A stretch of 64,000 nucleotides of DNA from Deltaproteobacteria bacterium (lineage in GTDB: Bacteria; Lernaellota; Lernaellaia; JACKCT01), in contig JAOSJX010000024.1 of the NCBI GenBank assembly GCA_027493875.1, positions 62,001 through 126,000 on the forward strand, read 5' to 3'. Within the stretch, counting starts at the first letter, position 1. Each line of letters starts with the position of its first letter. Below are positions 30,684-40,750 of the stretch, in pieces. The position numbers and the translations under genes are program-made. Under the pieces are notes generated by a model, which ran no database searches, was not told the DNA's origin, and saw nothing but the letters and a program-made list of their open reading frames with translations.

Positions 30684-31926
30684 ATGATTCGCGCGATGCT
30701 TGCCATTGCCGTTTTGACGGCCTGGGCGCCGCCCTCCGCGGCGGCGCCCACCGCTCTGGCGAAGCCCAACATTGTTGTTATTTCACTTGATACGGTGCGC
30801 GCGGATCATCTCGGAATTTACGGATATCGTCGGAGAACGTCTCCCAACATAACGCGGCTCGCGCTCCGTTCTTCCGTTTTCGACCGAGCGTACAGCGCTA
30901 CGCCGTGGACGCTCGGATCCTTCGCCGCGCTTTGGACATCGCAGCTTCCCAGCGTGGCCGGGATATTCGATTGGGGAAACCATCTCAAACCGCCGGCCGT
31001 TACCCTCGCCGAGATCCTCCGATCCGCGGGTTACGAAACCCATGCCGTCGTGAGTTGCGACGGTTTGCAGCGCAACGGCATCGAGCAGGGGTTCGACGTG
31101 TTTGACGACTCGCTCAACGACCGGCTGGACGCTTACGCGGCGCTGACGTCGCGCGATGTCACCGACGCCGGGATTCGCGCGTTGAACAGAGAACGCCGCC
31201 GGCCGATTTTTCTGTGGCTGCATTACTTCGATCCTCACGAGAAATATCTGGATCATCCCGAATTCGCGTTCGGCTCGGCGGAAATCGATTTATACGACGA
31301 GGAAATCGCCTCGACCGATTTCCATATCGGCCTGCTCATCGATTTCATGCTCGAAAAAGGGCTGTTTCGGAACACGATCATCGTGCTGCACGCGGATCAC
31401 GGAGAGGAATTCGGCGAACACGGCGGATCGCGCCATGCCATGACGCTGTACGAGGAAGTCGTCCGGGTGCCGCTGATCATCTATGTTCCCGAGAGGGCGC
31501 CCGACCGCGTGAAAGGGCTCGTCTCGCTCGTGGACGTCGCGCCGACGTTGCTCTCGCTCGCCGGCGTGGAAATTCCGTCGTCGTTCCGCGGCCGAACGAT
31601 GTCGGGGGCGCGGCGGACGTTTCGCTCCGCCGAAAAACGTTACGGTTTATCTGGAAAATTACGCGAACGGCCGTTGTCTCCACGGCTTGGCCGAAGAGCG
31701 GTACAAGCTGATCTTCGATTGCGCGGCCAAGGACGATGCCCTATTCGACATCGCATCCGACCCTGGTGAGAAGCGCCGCCTGACCGAAGCGGACGACCGC
31801 ATGAATTTGTTCAGAACCAAAATCAAACTTCGCTGGCGCTTCCGTGGACGCACGGCGCTGATCGAGCGCGAAGCCGTGCCGGAAGAATTGAAACAGATTT
31901 TGCGGTCGCTCGGTTATCTTCAGTAG
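30684..31926 (+). CDS. Exported sulfatase-family protein; apparent frameshifts near 31605 and 31637
   Basis: KPNIVVISLDTVRADHLGIYGYRRRTSPNI...VLHADHGEEFGEHGGSRHAMTLYEEVVRVPLIIY; C-terminus EERYKLIFDCAAKDDALFDIASDPGEKRRL. Confidence 0.85.
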
Positions 31927-32057
31927 CCTCCAAGAGAAACGGCGCCGCCGCGGCGAAACGCCCGCCCTTCGTTGCGGGACCGGATCTATTTGGCTAAAAT
32001 CCGCGCGTCTCAAGCGGACGCGACGCGGCACCAAAAGAAACGAGCGGAGGAGCCCGG

Positions 32058-33722
32058 ATGGACGCGAAGAAGCTTGCCGAGGCCCGCGAAAAGTGGCGGC
32101 AAAAGGTTGAAAAATCGCTGGCGAAATTCCCCGAACGGCGCAAGACGTTCAAGTCCACGTCGGACTTTGAAATCGACCGCTGCTACGCCCCGGAAGGCGA
32201 CGCGGACGAGACGTACCTGGACCGGCTCGGCTTTCCCGGCGACTACCCGTTCACGCGCGGCGTCCAACCCACCATGTACCGCGGCCGGTTCTGGACCATG
32301 CGCCAGTACTCCGGCTTCGGCGACGCCGCGGCCACCAACGAGCGCTACAAATACCTGCTCGCGCAGGGGCAGACCGGCCTCTCCGTCGCCTTCGACCTCC
32401 CCACGCAGATGGGCTACGACTCCGACGACCCGCGCGTGACCGGTGAGGTCGGCAAAGTCGGCGTCGCCATCTCGTCGCTCGAAGACATGGAGACGCTCCT
32501 CGACGGTATTCCGCTGGATAAGGTCAGCACGTCGATGACCATCAACTCCACGGCGGGCACGCTGCTCGCCTACTACGTCGCCGTCGGCAAGAAGCAGGGC
32601 GTCGCCACGAAGGATCTCCGCGGCACCATCCAGAACGATCTGCTCAAGGAATACATGGCCCGCGGCACGTACATTTATCCGCCCGCGGAATCCATGCGCA
32701 TCATCACCGATATCTTCGCCTACTGCCGCGCGGAGGTTCCCAACTGGAACACGATCTCGGTGTCGGGTTACCACATCCGCGAAGCCGGCTGCTCGGCGGT
32801 TCAGGAAGTCGCGTTCACCCTCGCCGACGGCATCGCGTACGTGAACGCCGCGCTCGAAGCCGGCCTCGAGGTGGACGAGTTCGCGCCGCGCATCTCCTTC
32901 TTCTTCAACGCGCACAACAACCTCCTCGAAGAAGTCGCCAAGTACCGCGCCGCCCGGCGCATGTGGGCGAAGATCATGAAGGAGCGCTTCGGATCGAACG
33001 ATCCGAAATCGATGATGCTCCGTTTTCATACGCAGACCGCGGGATCGATGCTCACCGCGCAGCAGGCCGAAAACAACATCGTCCGCGTCACGCTCCAGGC
33101 GCTCGCGGCGGTTCTCGGCGGCACGCAATCCCTGCACACGAATTCCATGGACGAAGCCCTCGCCCTGCCCACGGAAAAGGCCGTGACCGTCGCTTTGCGC
33201 ACGCAGCAGATCCTCGCGCACGAGGCGGGCGTGGGCGATACCATCGACCCGCTCGCCGGCGGCTACTACGTCGAGGCCCTGACCGACGAGATCGAAGCGA
33301 AAGCGTGGGACTACATCAAACGCATCGACGAGATGGGCGGCATGGTCGAGGCCATCATGCACGGCTTCCCGCAGCGCGAGATCCAGAACAAGGCCTACGA
33401 GTGGCAGGTGGAAATCGAGAACGACGACCGCGTCATCGTCGGCGTCAACAAGTTCACGGCCGACGAGCAACCGCCCGCCGACCTTCTCAAGGTGGACGAG
33501 TCCGTGGAGCGCGCGCAGCGCGAACGCCTCGCGGCGCTGCGTTCGCGGCGGGACGGCGCGCGCGTCAAAACGGCGCTTGCCAAAATCACGGAAACCGCCA
33601 AGGGCACGGGCAACCTCATGCCGCCCATCGTCGAAGCCGCGGAAGCCTATGCCACCACCGGCGAAATCGCCGACGCCATGCGCGAGGTCTTCGGCGAATT
33701 CGAGGAAGTGATCGTCGTCTAG
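32058..33722 (+). CDS. Methylmalonyl-CoA mutase, large (alpha) subunit
   Basis: [65 protein letters not shown]...[23 protein letters not shown]. Confidence 0.97.
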   Translation: MDAKKLAEAREKWRQKVEKSLAKFPERRKTFKSTSDFEIDRCYAPEGDADETYLDRLGFPGDYPFTRGVQPTMYRGRFWTMRQYSGFGDAAATNERYKYLLAQGQTGLSVAFDLPTQMGYDSDDPRVTGEVGKVGVAISSLEDMETLLDGIPLDKVSTSMTINSTAGTLLAYYVAVGKKQGVATKDLRGTIQNDLLKEYMARGTYIYPPAESMRIITDIFAYCRAEVPNWNTISVSGYHIREAGCSAVQEVAFTLADGIAYVNAALEAGLEVDEFAPRISFFFNAHNNLLEEVAKYRAARRMWAKIMKERFGSNDPKSMMLRFHTQTAGSMLTAQQAENNIVRVTLQALAAVLGGTQSLHTNSMDEALALPTEKAVTVALRTQQILAHEAGVGDTIDPLAGGYYVEALTDEIEAKAWDYIKRIDEMGGMVEAIMHGFPQREIQNKAYEWQVEIENDDRVIVGVNKFTADEQPPADLLKVDESVERAQRERLAALRSRRDGARVKTALAKITETAKGTGNLMPPIVEAAEAYATTGEIADAMREVFGEFEEVIVV

Positions 33723-33733
33723 CGAAAAGTAAA

Positions 33734-33756
33734 AAGCGGAGCCGGTCGGCTCCGCT
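33734..33756 (+). terminator. Candidate intrinsic terminator after the mutase gene
   Basis: AAGCGGAGCC-GGT-CGGCTCCGCTT hairpin followed by CGTTCTT. Confidence 0.6.
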
Positions 33757-33803
33757 TCGTTCTTGCTCAAAGGCCCAACGGCTCAATCGCTCAGCGGCCC
33801 GCC

Positions 33804-34487
33804 TCAGTCTCCCACCGCCGGGGCGCCGGAACTGACGACGAAGATCATGTCGGCCGCCGCTTCGAATGGATAACTCTCTTCATCCGCGGCGGCGTCATCA
33901 TCCGCGGCGGTGTCGTCGTCGTCCGGTCCGCCGTCCGTCGTATCGTCGTCGCCGGTATCGTCATCACCCGTGTCGTCATCGGCGTCGTCGTCGCCGGTAT
34001 CGTCATCGTCGTCCGCGAGCGCGTCGCCGTCGTAAACAAGGACGCGGAAGTTCAGGATGACCGGAATGGTCTCCACCAGCGGGACGGTAAACTTGAACGT
34101 CCGGTCGTTTTCCTGTTGCACCCATTCGACCGGCTCGAACGAAATGCGTGCGGCGTCCTGGTTGCGAAGGAAGATTTTGACGTTGGCTTCGACGTCCTCA
34201 AAACGCGAAAGCCGGTCGATCCGGCACACGCCCTCCACCAGCGAACCTACCGGGCCGCGGTACTTGCGGAACTCCACGCGGCCGATCACGTCGTCCGTCT
34301 GGAAATTGTAGAGGTCGTCGCGCAGCACCAGGATCGGAATGCGGCGGGTATCGTCGCCGTCGTCGTCTTCCTCGTTATCCTGCGTGCACGCGATCACGAA
34401 CGACACCGCCAAGAGGCCGAGAAGCAGCGCGGCCCCGAAGAGCCACGCGCGGCGGTTCGTCGCGCCGTTACGGACGGTTTTCATCAT
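33804..34487 (-). CDS. Lipoprotein with internal Asp-rich linker
   Basis: LLLGLLAVSFVIACTQDNEEDDDGDD lipobox; DALADDDDDTGDDDADDDTGDDD. Confidence 0.7.
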   Translation of the reverse strand: MMKTVRNGATNRRAWLFGAALLLGLLAVSFVIACTQDNEEDDDGDDTRRIPILVLRDDLYNFQTDDVIGRVEFRKYRGPVGSLVEGVCRIDRLSRFEDVEANVKIFLRNQDAARISFEPVEWVQQENDRTFKFTVPLVETIPVILNFRVLVYDGDALADDDDDTGDDDADDDTGDDDTGDDDTTDGGPDDDDTAADDDAAADEESYPFEAAADMIFVVSSGAPAVGD

Positions 34488-34593
34488 CGGCGTTTGGTAT
34501 CAGGGGCCACCCGCCTTGTCAAGACGCAACGGCCCTCCCGACGTCCTCCATCAAGCGCGCAACCGCGCGCGATCTCTGAGCTTTTCGCGCGGC

Positions 34594-35217
34594 CTACTTC
34601 CCTTCGACCTTGTCGCGGACGGACTTCACGACCTTCTTCAAACTCGTGTTCGTCAGCCAGTTCTGAATGAACTTCGGCACGGACATTCCGGTGTCAACGG
34701 CCACGGTGTACGCGACGATCGACTTTCCGTCGCCGTGCGCCTTGACCACCCACGCGCCCACCGAGTCGGCCACGTTTTTCTTGGGCTTCGCGTCGTCCAT
34801 CCGCCAACGGACGGTTCCCGCGTCCTTGTTGACTTCATGGATGCAGGTGTACGTGACCTGACTTCCGACGATCGACAACTCGAATTCCACGTCCACGCGG
34901 TTGCCCTCGCGCTTCACGACCTTCGTTTGTTTCGTGTTGGGCATCCACGACGGATAGGTCTCGAAGGAATCGAGCGCCGCCATCACCTTGTCGGGCGGCG
35001 CGTCGATCATGATCAAGGCCACGCCGCGCCCTTTGTCGTTGCCGGCGGCGTCCTTCTCCATGATGTTTTCCTTCACGATGTCGCCGTCGGCGAGCTTCGC
35101 CAGATTGTCGGACGTCAGATATTTCGAGAGATCCGGCACCGGCACAAAATCCGGCGCGGCCACGGCGACGGCCGACCACAGGACCGCCCCGAGAAAAACG
35201 CAAAAACCAGCTTCCGC
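34594..35217 (-). CDS. SRPBCC/START-like exported protein; apparent frameshift near 35180-35200
   Basis: DAPPDKVMAALDSFETYPSWMPNTKQTKVVKREGNRVDVEFELSIVG...GTVRWRMDDAKPKKNVADSVGAW. Confidence 0.7.
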   Translation of the reverse strand, partial: AEAGFCVFLGAVLWSAVAVAAPDFVPVPDLSKYLTSDNLAKLADGDIVKENIMEKDAAGNDKGRGVALIMIDAPPDKVMAALDSFETYPSWMPNTKQTKVVKREGNRVDVEFELSIVGSQVTYTCIHEVNKDAGTVRWRMDDAKPKKNVADSVGAWVVKAHGDGKSIVAYTVAVDTGMSVPKFIQNWLTNTSLKKVVKSVRDKVEGK

Positions 35218-35250
35218 ATAAACTCGCTCCCCCTTGTCTTGAGTCCGGAT

Positions 35251-36291
35251 CTACTTACCACGCGCCGCCGCGCCGGGGCCAGAGGGCTCGTTTTTCGGCG
35301 CGTCCGCCCGGGCCAACGCCCGCCGCCCGCCCGTCGCAAGGACGACGCCGCCGGCGAGAATGAACGGAATCTGGCTGATGAGGTGCACGACGATGGCGAC
35401 CGGCAGCGCCCGTTCCCGCGGGATGCCGACGAGCTCCGAGCCGAGCACGAACCCGGCGTGAAACGTCCCGACGAATCCGGGAGATGCGGGCGCGGCAACC
35501 GCGAACGTCACCGACACCATGACGACCGCGACGTCCGAGAACGTGACGTCGATGCCGACCGCTTTGAAGACGTACATGCCGGGCCCCATCGTCACGAGCC
35601 ACATCGTCAGCGAAAGCGCGAAGACCAGGGCCGCCCGCCCCTTGGACTCCAGCGCGGCGAGCCCGTGCAGCGCCTCGTCGAACCAACGCGCAAGCCGCGA
35701 CGCGTGTTCCGCCGGCGCGGCTCCGCGCTTCGCCCGACGTCCGCGCAAAAAGAATCCGAAAACGAGGAGCCCCAAAACAACCGATCCCGCGCCCGCCCCC
35801 AGCATCCAAGGAGGAACGGGCAGGCCGGGAATTTCCTTTCCGCAAATCCCGAAAGAAAGAAGGCACCGATCAGCGCAAGCGCGACGACGTCGAGCGTCCG
35901 CTCCAGCACCGCCACCGACGCCGTGGACATGAACGGCGCGCCGGTCCGCCGCGCGAAATACCCGACGCGCACCACCTCGCCCGTCCGCATCGGCATCAGG
36001 CCGTTGAAAAAGATCGACACGAGCACCGCTTCCATCGACGCGGCGAAGGTCGAGCCCTGTCCGTGCATCATGACGTGCCAGCGAAACCCGCGGACCGTCG
36101 TGCCGGCAACGAAAAAAAACAGCGCCACGACGAGTGGCAACACCGGCATCGACGCGATGGCTCGGACCGTTTCGCGCAAATCCATGCCGCGCAGCGCGAT
36201 CCACAGCGCGAAGACGGTGATCGCCGCGGAGATCGTGAGCGCCACGGGTTTTTTTTCGGAGAAACGCGAACAGCGCCCCGAGACGTTCCAT
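35251..36291 (-). CDS. UPF0104/lysylphosphatidylglycerol synthase-like membrane protein; apparent frameshifts near 35850 and 36255 (T8)
   Basis: GFRWHVMMHGQGSTFAASMEAVLVSIFFNGLMPMRTGEVVRVGYFARRTGAPFMSTASVAVLERTLDVVALAL...PASPGFVGTFHAGFVLG. Confidence 0.8.
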   Translation of the reverse strand: MERLGALFAFLRKKTRGAHDLRGDHRLRAVDRAARHGFARNGPSHRVDAGVATRRGAVFFRCRHDGPRVSLARHDARTGLDLRRVDGSGARVDLFQRPDADADGRGGARRVFRAADRRAVHVHGVGGGAGADARRRRACADRCLLSFGICGKEIPGLPVPPWMLGAGAGSVVLGLLVFGFFLRGRRAKRGAAPAEHASRLARWFDEALHGLAALESKGRAALVFALSLTMWLVTMGPGMYVFKAVGIDVTFSDVAVVMVSVTFAVAAPASPGFVGTFHAGFVLGSELVGIPRERALPVAIVVHLISQIPFILAGGVVLATGGRRALARADAPKNEPSGPGAAARGK

Positions 36292-36295
36292 CGGG

Positions 36296-37465
36296 TCAGC
36301 CCGCCAAAGCGCGTTCGATGGCTTGCCAGACCTGGTCCTGGCCGATGCGGTCCATGCAGTCGATCGTGCGGCAAAGCTTGACGTAGCCGAAGATCGAGCA
36401 CGGCCGGCACGGCACGCGCGTCGAGACGCTTTCGCCCGACGCCGTGGGCGGTCCCCACTTGCGTTCGTCGGACGCGCCGAAAAGGACGACGGTCCGCGTG
36501 CCGAACGCGTGCGCGAGGTGCGTGACGCCGGTGTCGCACCCGACGTAGAGCTTCGCGCGCGCCACCACCGCCGCCGTTTCCGAGAGCGACAGCCGCCCGA
36601 CAAAGGACGTCACCCGCGGATCGTTCACCGAACGCATCACCTCGCGCGCGATCATCGACGAATCGTCGCCGCCGACCAACGTCACGCGTCCGGCGTTGAG
36701 CGCGAGCAACCGCCGCACGATTTCCGCCCAACGCCCCGCCGGCCAGACTTTGCCGCGCGCGCCGCCGTACGGGAACACGGCGACGTAGCGTCCCGGCGCC
36801 TCCGAAAATCCCGGCACGGACGACGGCAGCCGCGACTCGTCGAGCAGGCCGGTGAGCGGCAGCGGCGCGTCGGCTTTGCCGCAAAGCGGCTCGACGAGCA
36901 GCGAGAACGCCTCGGCTTCGTGACGGTCCATCGGGTAATCGACGAGATGCGTGTAGAGTTCGTTACGCGCGGGGCTGATCTTGAAACCGATGCGCACCGG
37001 CGCGCCCGAGAGATACGCGAAGATGACCGACGAGTTGTGAAACTGTTCCGCGTCGATGGCGACGTCGAATTGCCCGTCGCGCAGTTTTGAAAGAAACGTT
37101 TGCGGCCCGCGGTCGTAGCAGAGCACCTCGTCGAAGAGCACCGAAAGATCGGCGACCTGCCGGTTGCGCTGTTCGCCGACGAGCGTCAGGCGTGCGCTTG
37201 GAAACAGTTCCTTGACACGGCGGACGGACGGCAACAGCAACAGCAGATCGCCCATGCCGCCGGGCCGGATGAAAAGGACGCTTTTGACGCGATCCGGAAC
37301 GATTTCGACGAAGGGCGGCCCGAGCGTCTTCCGGAAGTTCCGCCACCCGAGAAATCGGACGATCAACCCGCCGATATAGCGGTCGACAAACTTGAGCGCG
37401 CCGGTCTTGAATCCCAAGCCTCTATCCTCGCGAAAGTTGGACAAAAGGAAAGGGAAATCGGGCAT
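36296..37465 (-). CDS. Glycosyltransferase family 9 (heptosyltransferase-like)
   Basis: SVLFIRPGGMGDLLLLLPSVRRVKELFPSARLTLVGEQRN...YVGCDTGVTHLAHAFGTRTVVLFGASDERKWGP. Confidence 0.9.
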   Translation of the reverse strand: MPDFPFLLSNFREDRGLGFKTGALKFVDRYIGGLIVRFLGWRNFRKTLGPPFVEIVPDRVKSVLFIRPGGMGDLLLLLPSVRRVKELFPSARLTLVGEQRNRQVADLSVLFDEVLCYDRGPQTFLSKLRDGQFDVAIDAEQFHNSSVIFAYLSGAPVRIGFKISPARNELYTHLVDYPMDRHEAEAFSLLVEPLCGKADAPLPLTGLLDESRLPSSVPGFSEAPGRYVAVFPYGGARGKVWPAGRWAEIVRRLLALNAGRVTLVGGDDSSMIAREVMRSVNDPRVTSFVGRLSLSETAAVVARAKLYVGCDTGVTHLAHAFGTRTVVLFGASDERKWGPPTASGESVSTRVPCRPCSIFGYVKLCRTIDCMDRIGQDQVWQAIERALAG

Positions 37466-37566
37466 TTGTCAAGGCCGGCGGCGCGTGCTCGCCGATGAGT
37501 CCGCGCGGCCGGCGCGAGGATTGCCGCGTGGCTCCCGGGCAACGGAGCGCGGACGCGCGGCGAAGG

Positions 37567-37959
37567 CTACGGGCGGAGGGTTTCAGGAAAGAAGCGGCGT
37601 CGCGGCCGCGACGCTTTTCTTATTTTTTCCGGATCGGGGAGTTGCCCGGCCGCTTCGATTTCCTTCTGCTCTTCAAGGGATTTCGCCGTGGGCAATTGAT
37701 CCTTCTTCTCGGTGATGACCGGGTGCTTTTCGCACATGTCGGCGTTGAACTGCGTGTACCAAGTCCACTTTTCCGGAACTTCCTCGTCCTCGTAGATCGC
37801 TTCGACCGGGCACTGGTCCACGCACGCGTCGCAATTGATGCAGGTCTCGGGGTTAATGTAGAGCATGTCCGGACCCTCGTGGAACGCCTCGACCGGGCAG
37901 ACCTCCACGCAATCCGTGTATTTACATTTCACACAGTACTGAGTAACGACGTAAGTCAT
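37567..37959 (-). CDS. fdxA: 7Fe ferredoxin
   Basis: MTYVVTQYCVKCKYTDCVEVCPVEAFHEGPDMLYINPETCINCDACVDQCPVEAIYEDEEVPEKW. Confidence 0.95.
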   Translation of the reverse strand: MTYVVTQYCVKCKYTDCVEVCPVEAFHEGPDMLYINPETCINCDACVDQCPVEAIYEDEEVPEKWTWYTQFNADMCEKHPVITEKKDQLPTAKSLEEQKEIEAAGQLPDPEKIRKASRPRRRFFPETLRP

Positions 37960-38211
37960 TCTATCTTCGCTCCTTCCCCAAACCGGGCCACGGCAACACG
38001 CTGCGGCGAACGACGTTTTTCCTGAACGGCGACGCGAAAAGGGATATGCCGCGTTCGTGCCGACAAGTCAATACGAACGCATGGCGCCAACAAATCGGAG
38101 CTTCCCTCGTGTTTGGCGCTTCTCCGGTGACGCGCCGTCTCATGTCCGAAAAGCTTCCGCCACCGGGCGGTTTTTTCTCGGACCTTCGATCTTTGACGAT
38201 GGACCGAATAA

Positions 38212-38280
38212 AAAGAAGGGCGTCTGGAGCCCTTGAGAAACAGCCACCCGTTCTTGTTGTTTTTCGGGCCCCAGACGCCG
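38212..38280 (-). terminator. Large hairpin terminator downstream of the Crp/Fnr gene
   Basis: Minus strand GGCGTCTGGGGCCC...GGGCTCCAGACGCC then CTTCTTTTTATT (14-bp stem, one mismatch). Confidence 0.65.
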
Positions 38281-38340
38281 TCCCGATACGGAGGGATAGG
38301 AGGGGTCGACCCCACCGGCTCGGCGGGGGTTTCGGTTTTT

Positions 38341-39022
38341 CTAAGCCGCCCCGGCCGCGGCGCTCTCCAGCGCCTGCCGGTCGATGAAGCATGGTTTTCT
38401 TCGGCATCGGCCGCACCAGCCGCGCGGCACGGAATTTCGAAATCGTCCGGATGCAGGTCTCGACGGTAACGCCGGCCATGTCCGCGATTTCCTGGCGCGT
38501 GAGCGGCAGGCCGATCAGCCCATCCTGCTCGCCGGTCCAGCGATCCGCCAGCATCACCAGCAGATTGGCGATCCGCTCCTGCGCGCGGCCGACCGAGAGA
38601 AACTCGACGTTGCGTTGGAGGTCGCGGATGTGGCGCGCCATCTCTTCGGACACGGCCAAACCGATCCGCGGATTTTTCTGCGCCAGCGTCCGAAGCGTCG
38701 CCGCGGGAAACCGCGTCACGACGACCTTGGTCCGCGCCTGCGCGGAAAGGTTGTAGGCGGTTTCGGTCATCGCCTCGGGCAAGCCGAGCACGTCCCCGGG
38801 GCCGAACAACGCGACCACGCGCTCGCGGCCGGACGGATCCTGCTTGACCAGCCGAATCGTCCCCTTTTTGACGATCAGAATCGCGTCGGCGCCGTCTCCT
38901 TCCACAAAGAGAAACTCGCGCCGCGCAAAGACCCGCGTTCCCGCGTATCGGAGAAAGAATTCGTGTCCGTTGCGGATGAGGGCGGACATCATGGAGGATT
39001 CGACTTTGAGGTGCGGGGACAT
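38341..39022 (-). CDS. Crp/Fnr-family transcriptional regulator; apparent frameshift near 38395
   Basis: cNMP fold FFLRYAGTRVFARREFLFVEGDGADAILIVKKGTIRLVKQDPSGRERVVALFGPGDVLG; HTH LTRQEIADMAGVTVETCIRTISKF; corrected C-terminus FIDRQALESAAAGAA*. Confidence 0.92.
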
Positions 39023-39140
39023 GAAAGCCTCCGTTCCTTGGCCAAAAAAAGTCCTTCGACAAAGGCGCATACGCCGCGCGCCGCCCGGGCGTTTCAACCG
39101 CACGACCGAAAAGTGCCGTATTGCGTGAGGCGACTTACGT

Positions 39141-39797
39141 TTAGTGGGGAAAGCGCGTCTTATTCGGCGGAACGGCCGGGCCAGAGCAGGAAAACCCAAG
39201 CCCCACGGCGGGAAGCAGGAGACCGCCGTGCATGCAGAGAAGATGGTAAATGCCGTCGTATCCGCAATGGTGGTAGAGCGCGGAGACGCCGACCGCCCCG
39301 GCGGCCACGCCGAACATGACGCGCGCCGCGAAGCTGCGCCGCATGACGTTGCGCGCGGGGAAGAACGCGGCGATGGCCAGCACGACAAAAATCAACCCGG
39401 TGGCGAAACAACCCCAGCCCGCGGCGAACACGTCGGTGCTGAATTCCTCGGGCTGCCCGGCGTGAAAAAACGGCCAGTGCAGCAAGGAGGCGAAAATCAC
39501 CACGAGCGCGGTCAGCCACGTCCGCCGGATCAGCGGCCGGCCGAGCAAGAGCGCGGTCGCCGCGGTGACCAGGGCGACGAACAGCAGATCGTCCGCCCAG
39601 TAAGTCCATGAAGAGAAGTTGATCGGGATGTCGGCGCGGTATTTTCCGATCAGCCGCGGGGCGTGCGCGAGCAGCACCAGCGCCGCGACGATCAGCGGAA
39701 ACAGGCGCCACCGCAGACGGCGGTCGTCGGCCAGTTGGCGAAGGATCAGGTCCTTCGCGCCGACGAACCCGACCGGGTTTTTACTCACGTCACTCAC
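39141..39797 (-). CDS. NrsF/DUF1109-like membrane protein, putative anti-sigma factor
   Basis: Six TM segments, ALYHHCGYDGIYHLLCMHGG; overlaps the sigma factor gene. Confidence 0.6.
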   Translation of the reverse strand: MSDVSKNPVGFVGAKDLILRQLADDRRLRWRLFPLIVAALVLLAHAPRLIGKYRADIPINFSSWTYWADDLLFVALVTAATALLLGRPLIRRTWLTALVVIFASLLHWPFFHAGQPEEFSTDVFAAGWGCFATGLIFVVLAIAAFFPARNVMRRSFAARVMFGVAAGAVGVSALYHHCGYDGIYHLLCMHGGLLLPAVGLGFSCSGPAVPPNKTRFPH

Positions 39798-40501
39798 GTC
39801 CGCTCCTCGGCGACGCCGCGCAGCTTCTTCCTCAACTGGGCGAACGCGCGATGCTTTCGAACGCGCACCGTGGCCGGATCGAGCCCCAGCCGGCGCGCCA
39901 CGTCCGCCAGATCCATGTCGTGAAAATGGTTAAGAATCACAACCTCTTTCTGATGATCCGGCAAGGTTTCCAACGCCACCCGCAACGCTTCGGACAACAA
40001 CGGATCGGGCGGCTCGGGCGCCTCCCCCGTTTCGGGGAGCGTTCCGTCGGACGTCAGCGTTTGCGGATCGCGCCCCAGGCGCCGAAACGCGTCGATCGCC
40101 AAGCGGTCCGAAATCGTAAACAGCCACGGCAAAACGGCCGTGCCCGTGCGGTAATTCTGCCGGTGCGCGTGGAGTTTCAGGAACGTCGCCTGGACCAGAT
40201 CCTCCGCCGTCGTGGGGCCGACTTTCCGGACGAGCCGTCCGAACAGAATCGGACGCACGTGGTCGTAGAGCGAAGCGAACGCGGTTTCGTCGCCGTCCGC
40301 GTACCGCTCCATCCACTCTTCCAGCGTTCCGTCCGGCGTGTCGGCCGGCGAAAGAAACAACCCGAAGAACAGGGACGCCTCCCGTCCCGCGCTCCTTCGT
40401 CCTGTCGGCGCGGCGATCCGCCAAGTTTTCTGGAAGCCGCGCGAAAAACAAGGCCCGGCCCCCGGGCGGGCCGTTCGCTGGCCGTTCAGTTCGTGCGTCA
40501 T
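39794..40501 (-). CDS. ECF-type RNA polymerase sigma factor
   Basis: MERYADGDETAFASLYDHVRPILFGRL...TAEDLVQATFLKLHAHRQNY...LPDHQKEVVILNHFHDMDLADVARRLGLDPATVRVRKHRAFAQLRKKL. Confidence 0.93.
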   Translation of the reverse strand: MTHELNGQRTARPGAGPCFSRGFQKTWRIAAPTGRRSAGREASLFFGLFLSPADTPDGTLEEWMERYADGDETAFASLYDHVRPILFGRLVRKVGPTTAEDLVQATFLKLHAHRQNYRTGTAVLPWLFTISDRLAIDAFRRLGRDPQTLTSDGTLPETGEAPEPPDPLLSEALRVALETLPDHQKEVVILNHFHDMDLADVARRLGLDPATVRVRKHRAFAQLRKKLRGVAEERT

Positions 40502-40750
40502 TTCCCTTCATCCGTCCTTAAGGAGATACGCGCGACGCCCCGCCCGTGTTCCGGCGGCGCGGACGGCGGGGCTTTCTATACGCCAAATCCCTGAAATTAC
40601 GTTGACGTTTCGCACCTTCCGGGGATATAAATTCAGAACTCGGTCAGGCGGGTCGTGGGGTATCGTGGGTTTTTCTCGTCAAGTCAGGATCGGCCCGACG
40701 GCGCCCCGAGGGCGGTACCGATATTTTATCGTCCCGAGGAAGGAGCAATC

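Noticed and set aside
32010-33770. 586-aa ORF antisense to methylmalonyl-CoA mutase
   Set aside because: Shadow ORF; the + strand protein is unambiguous.
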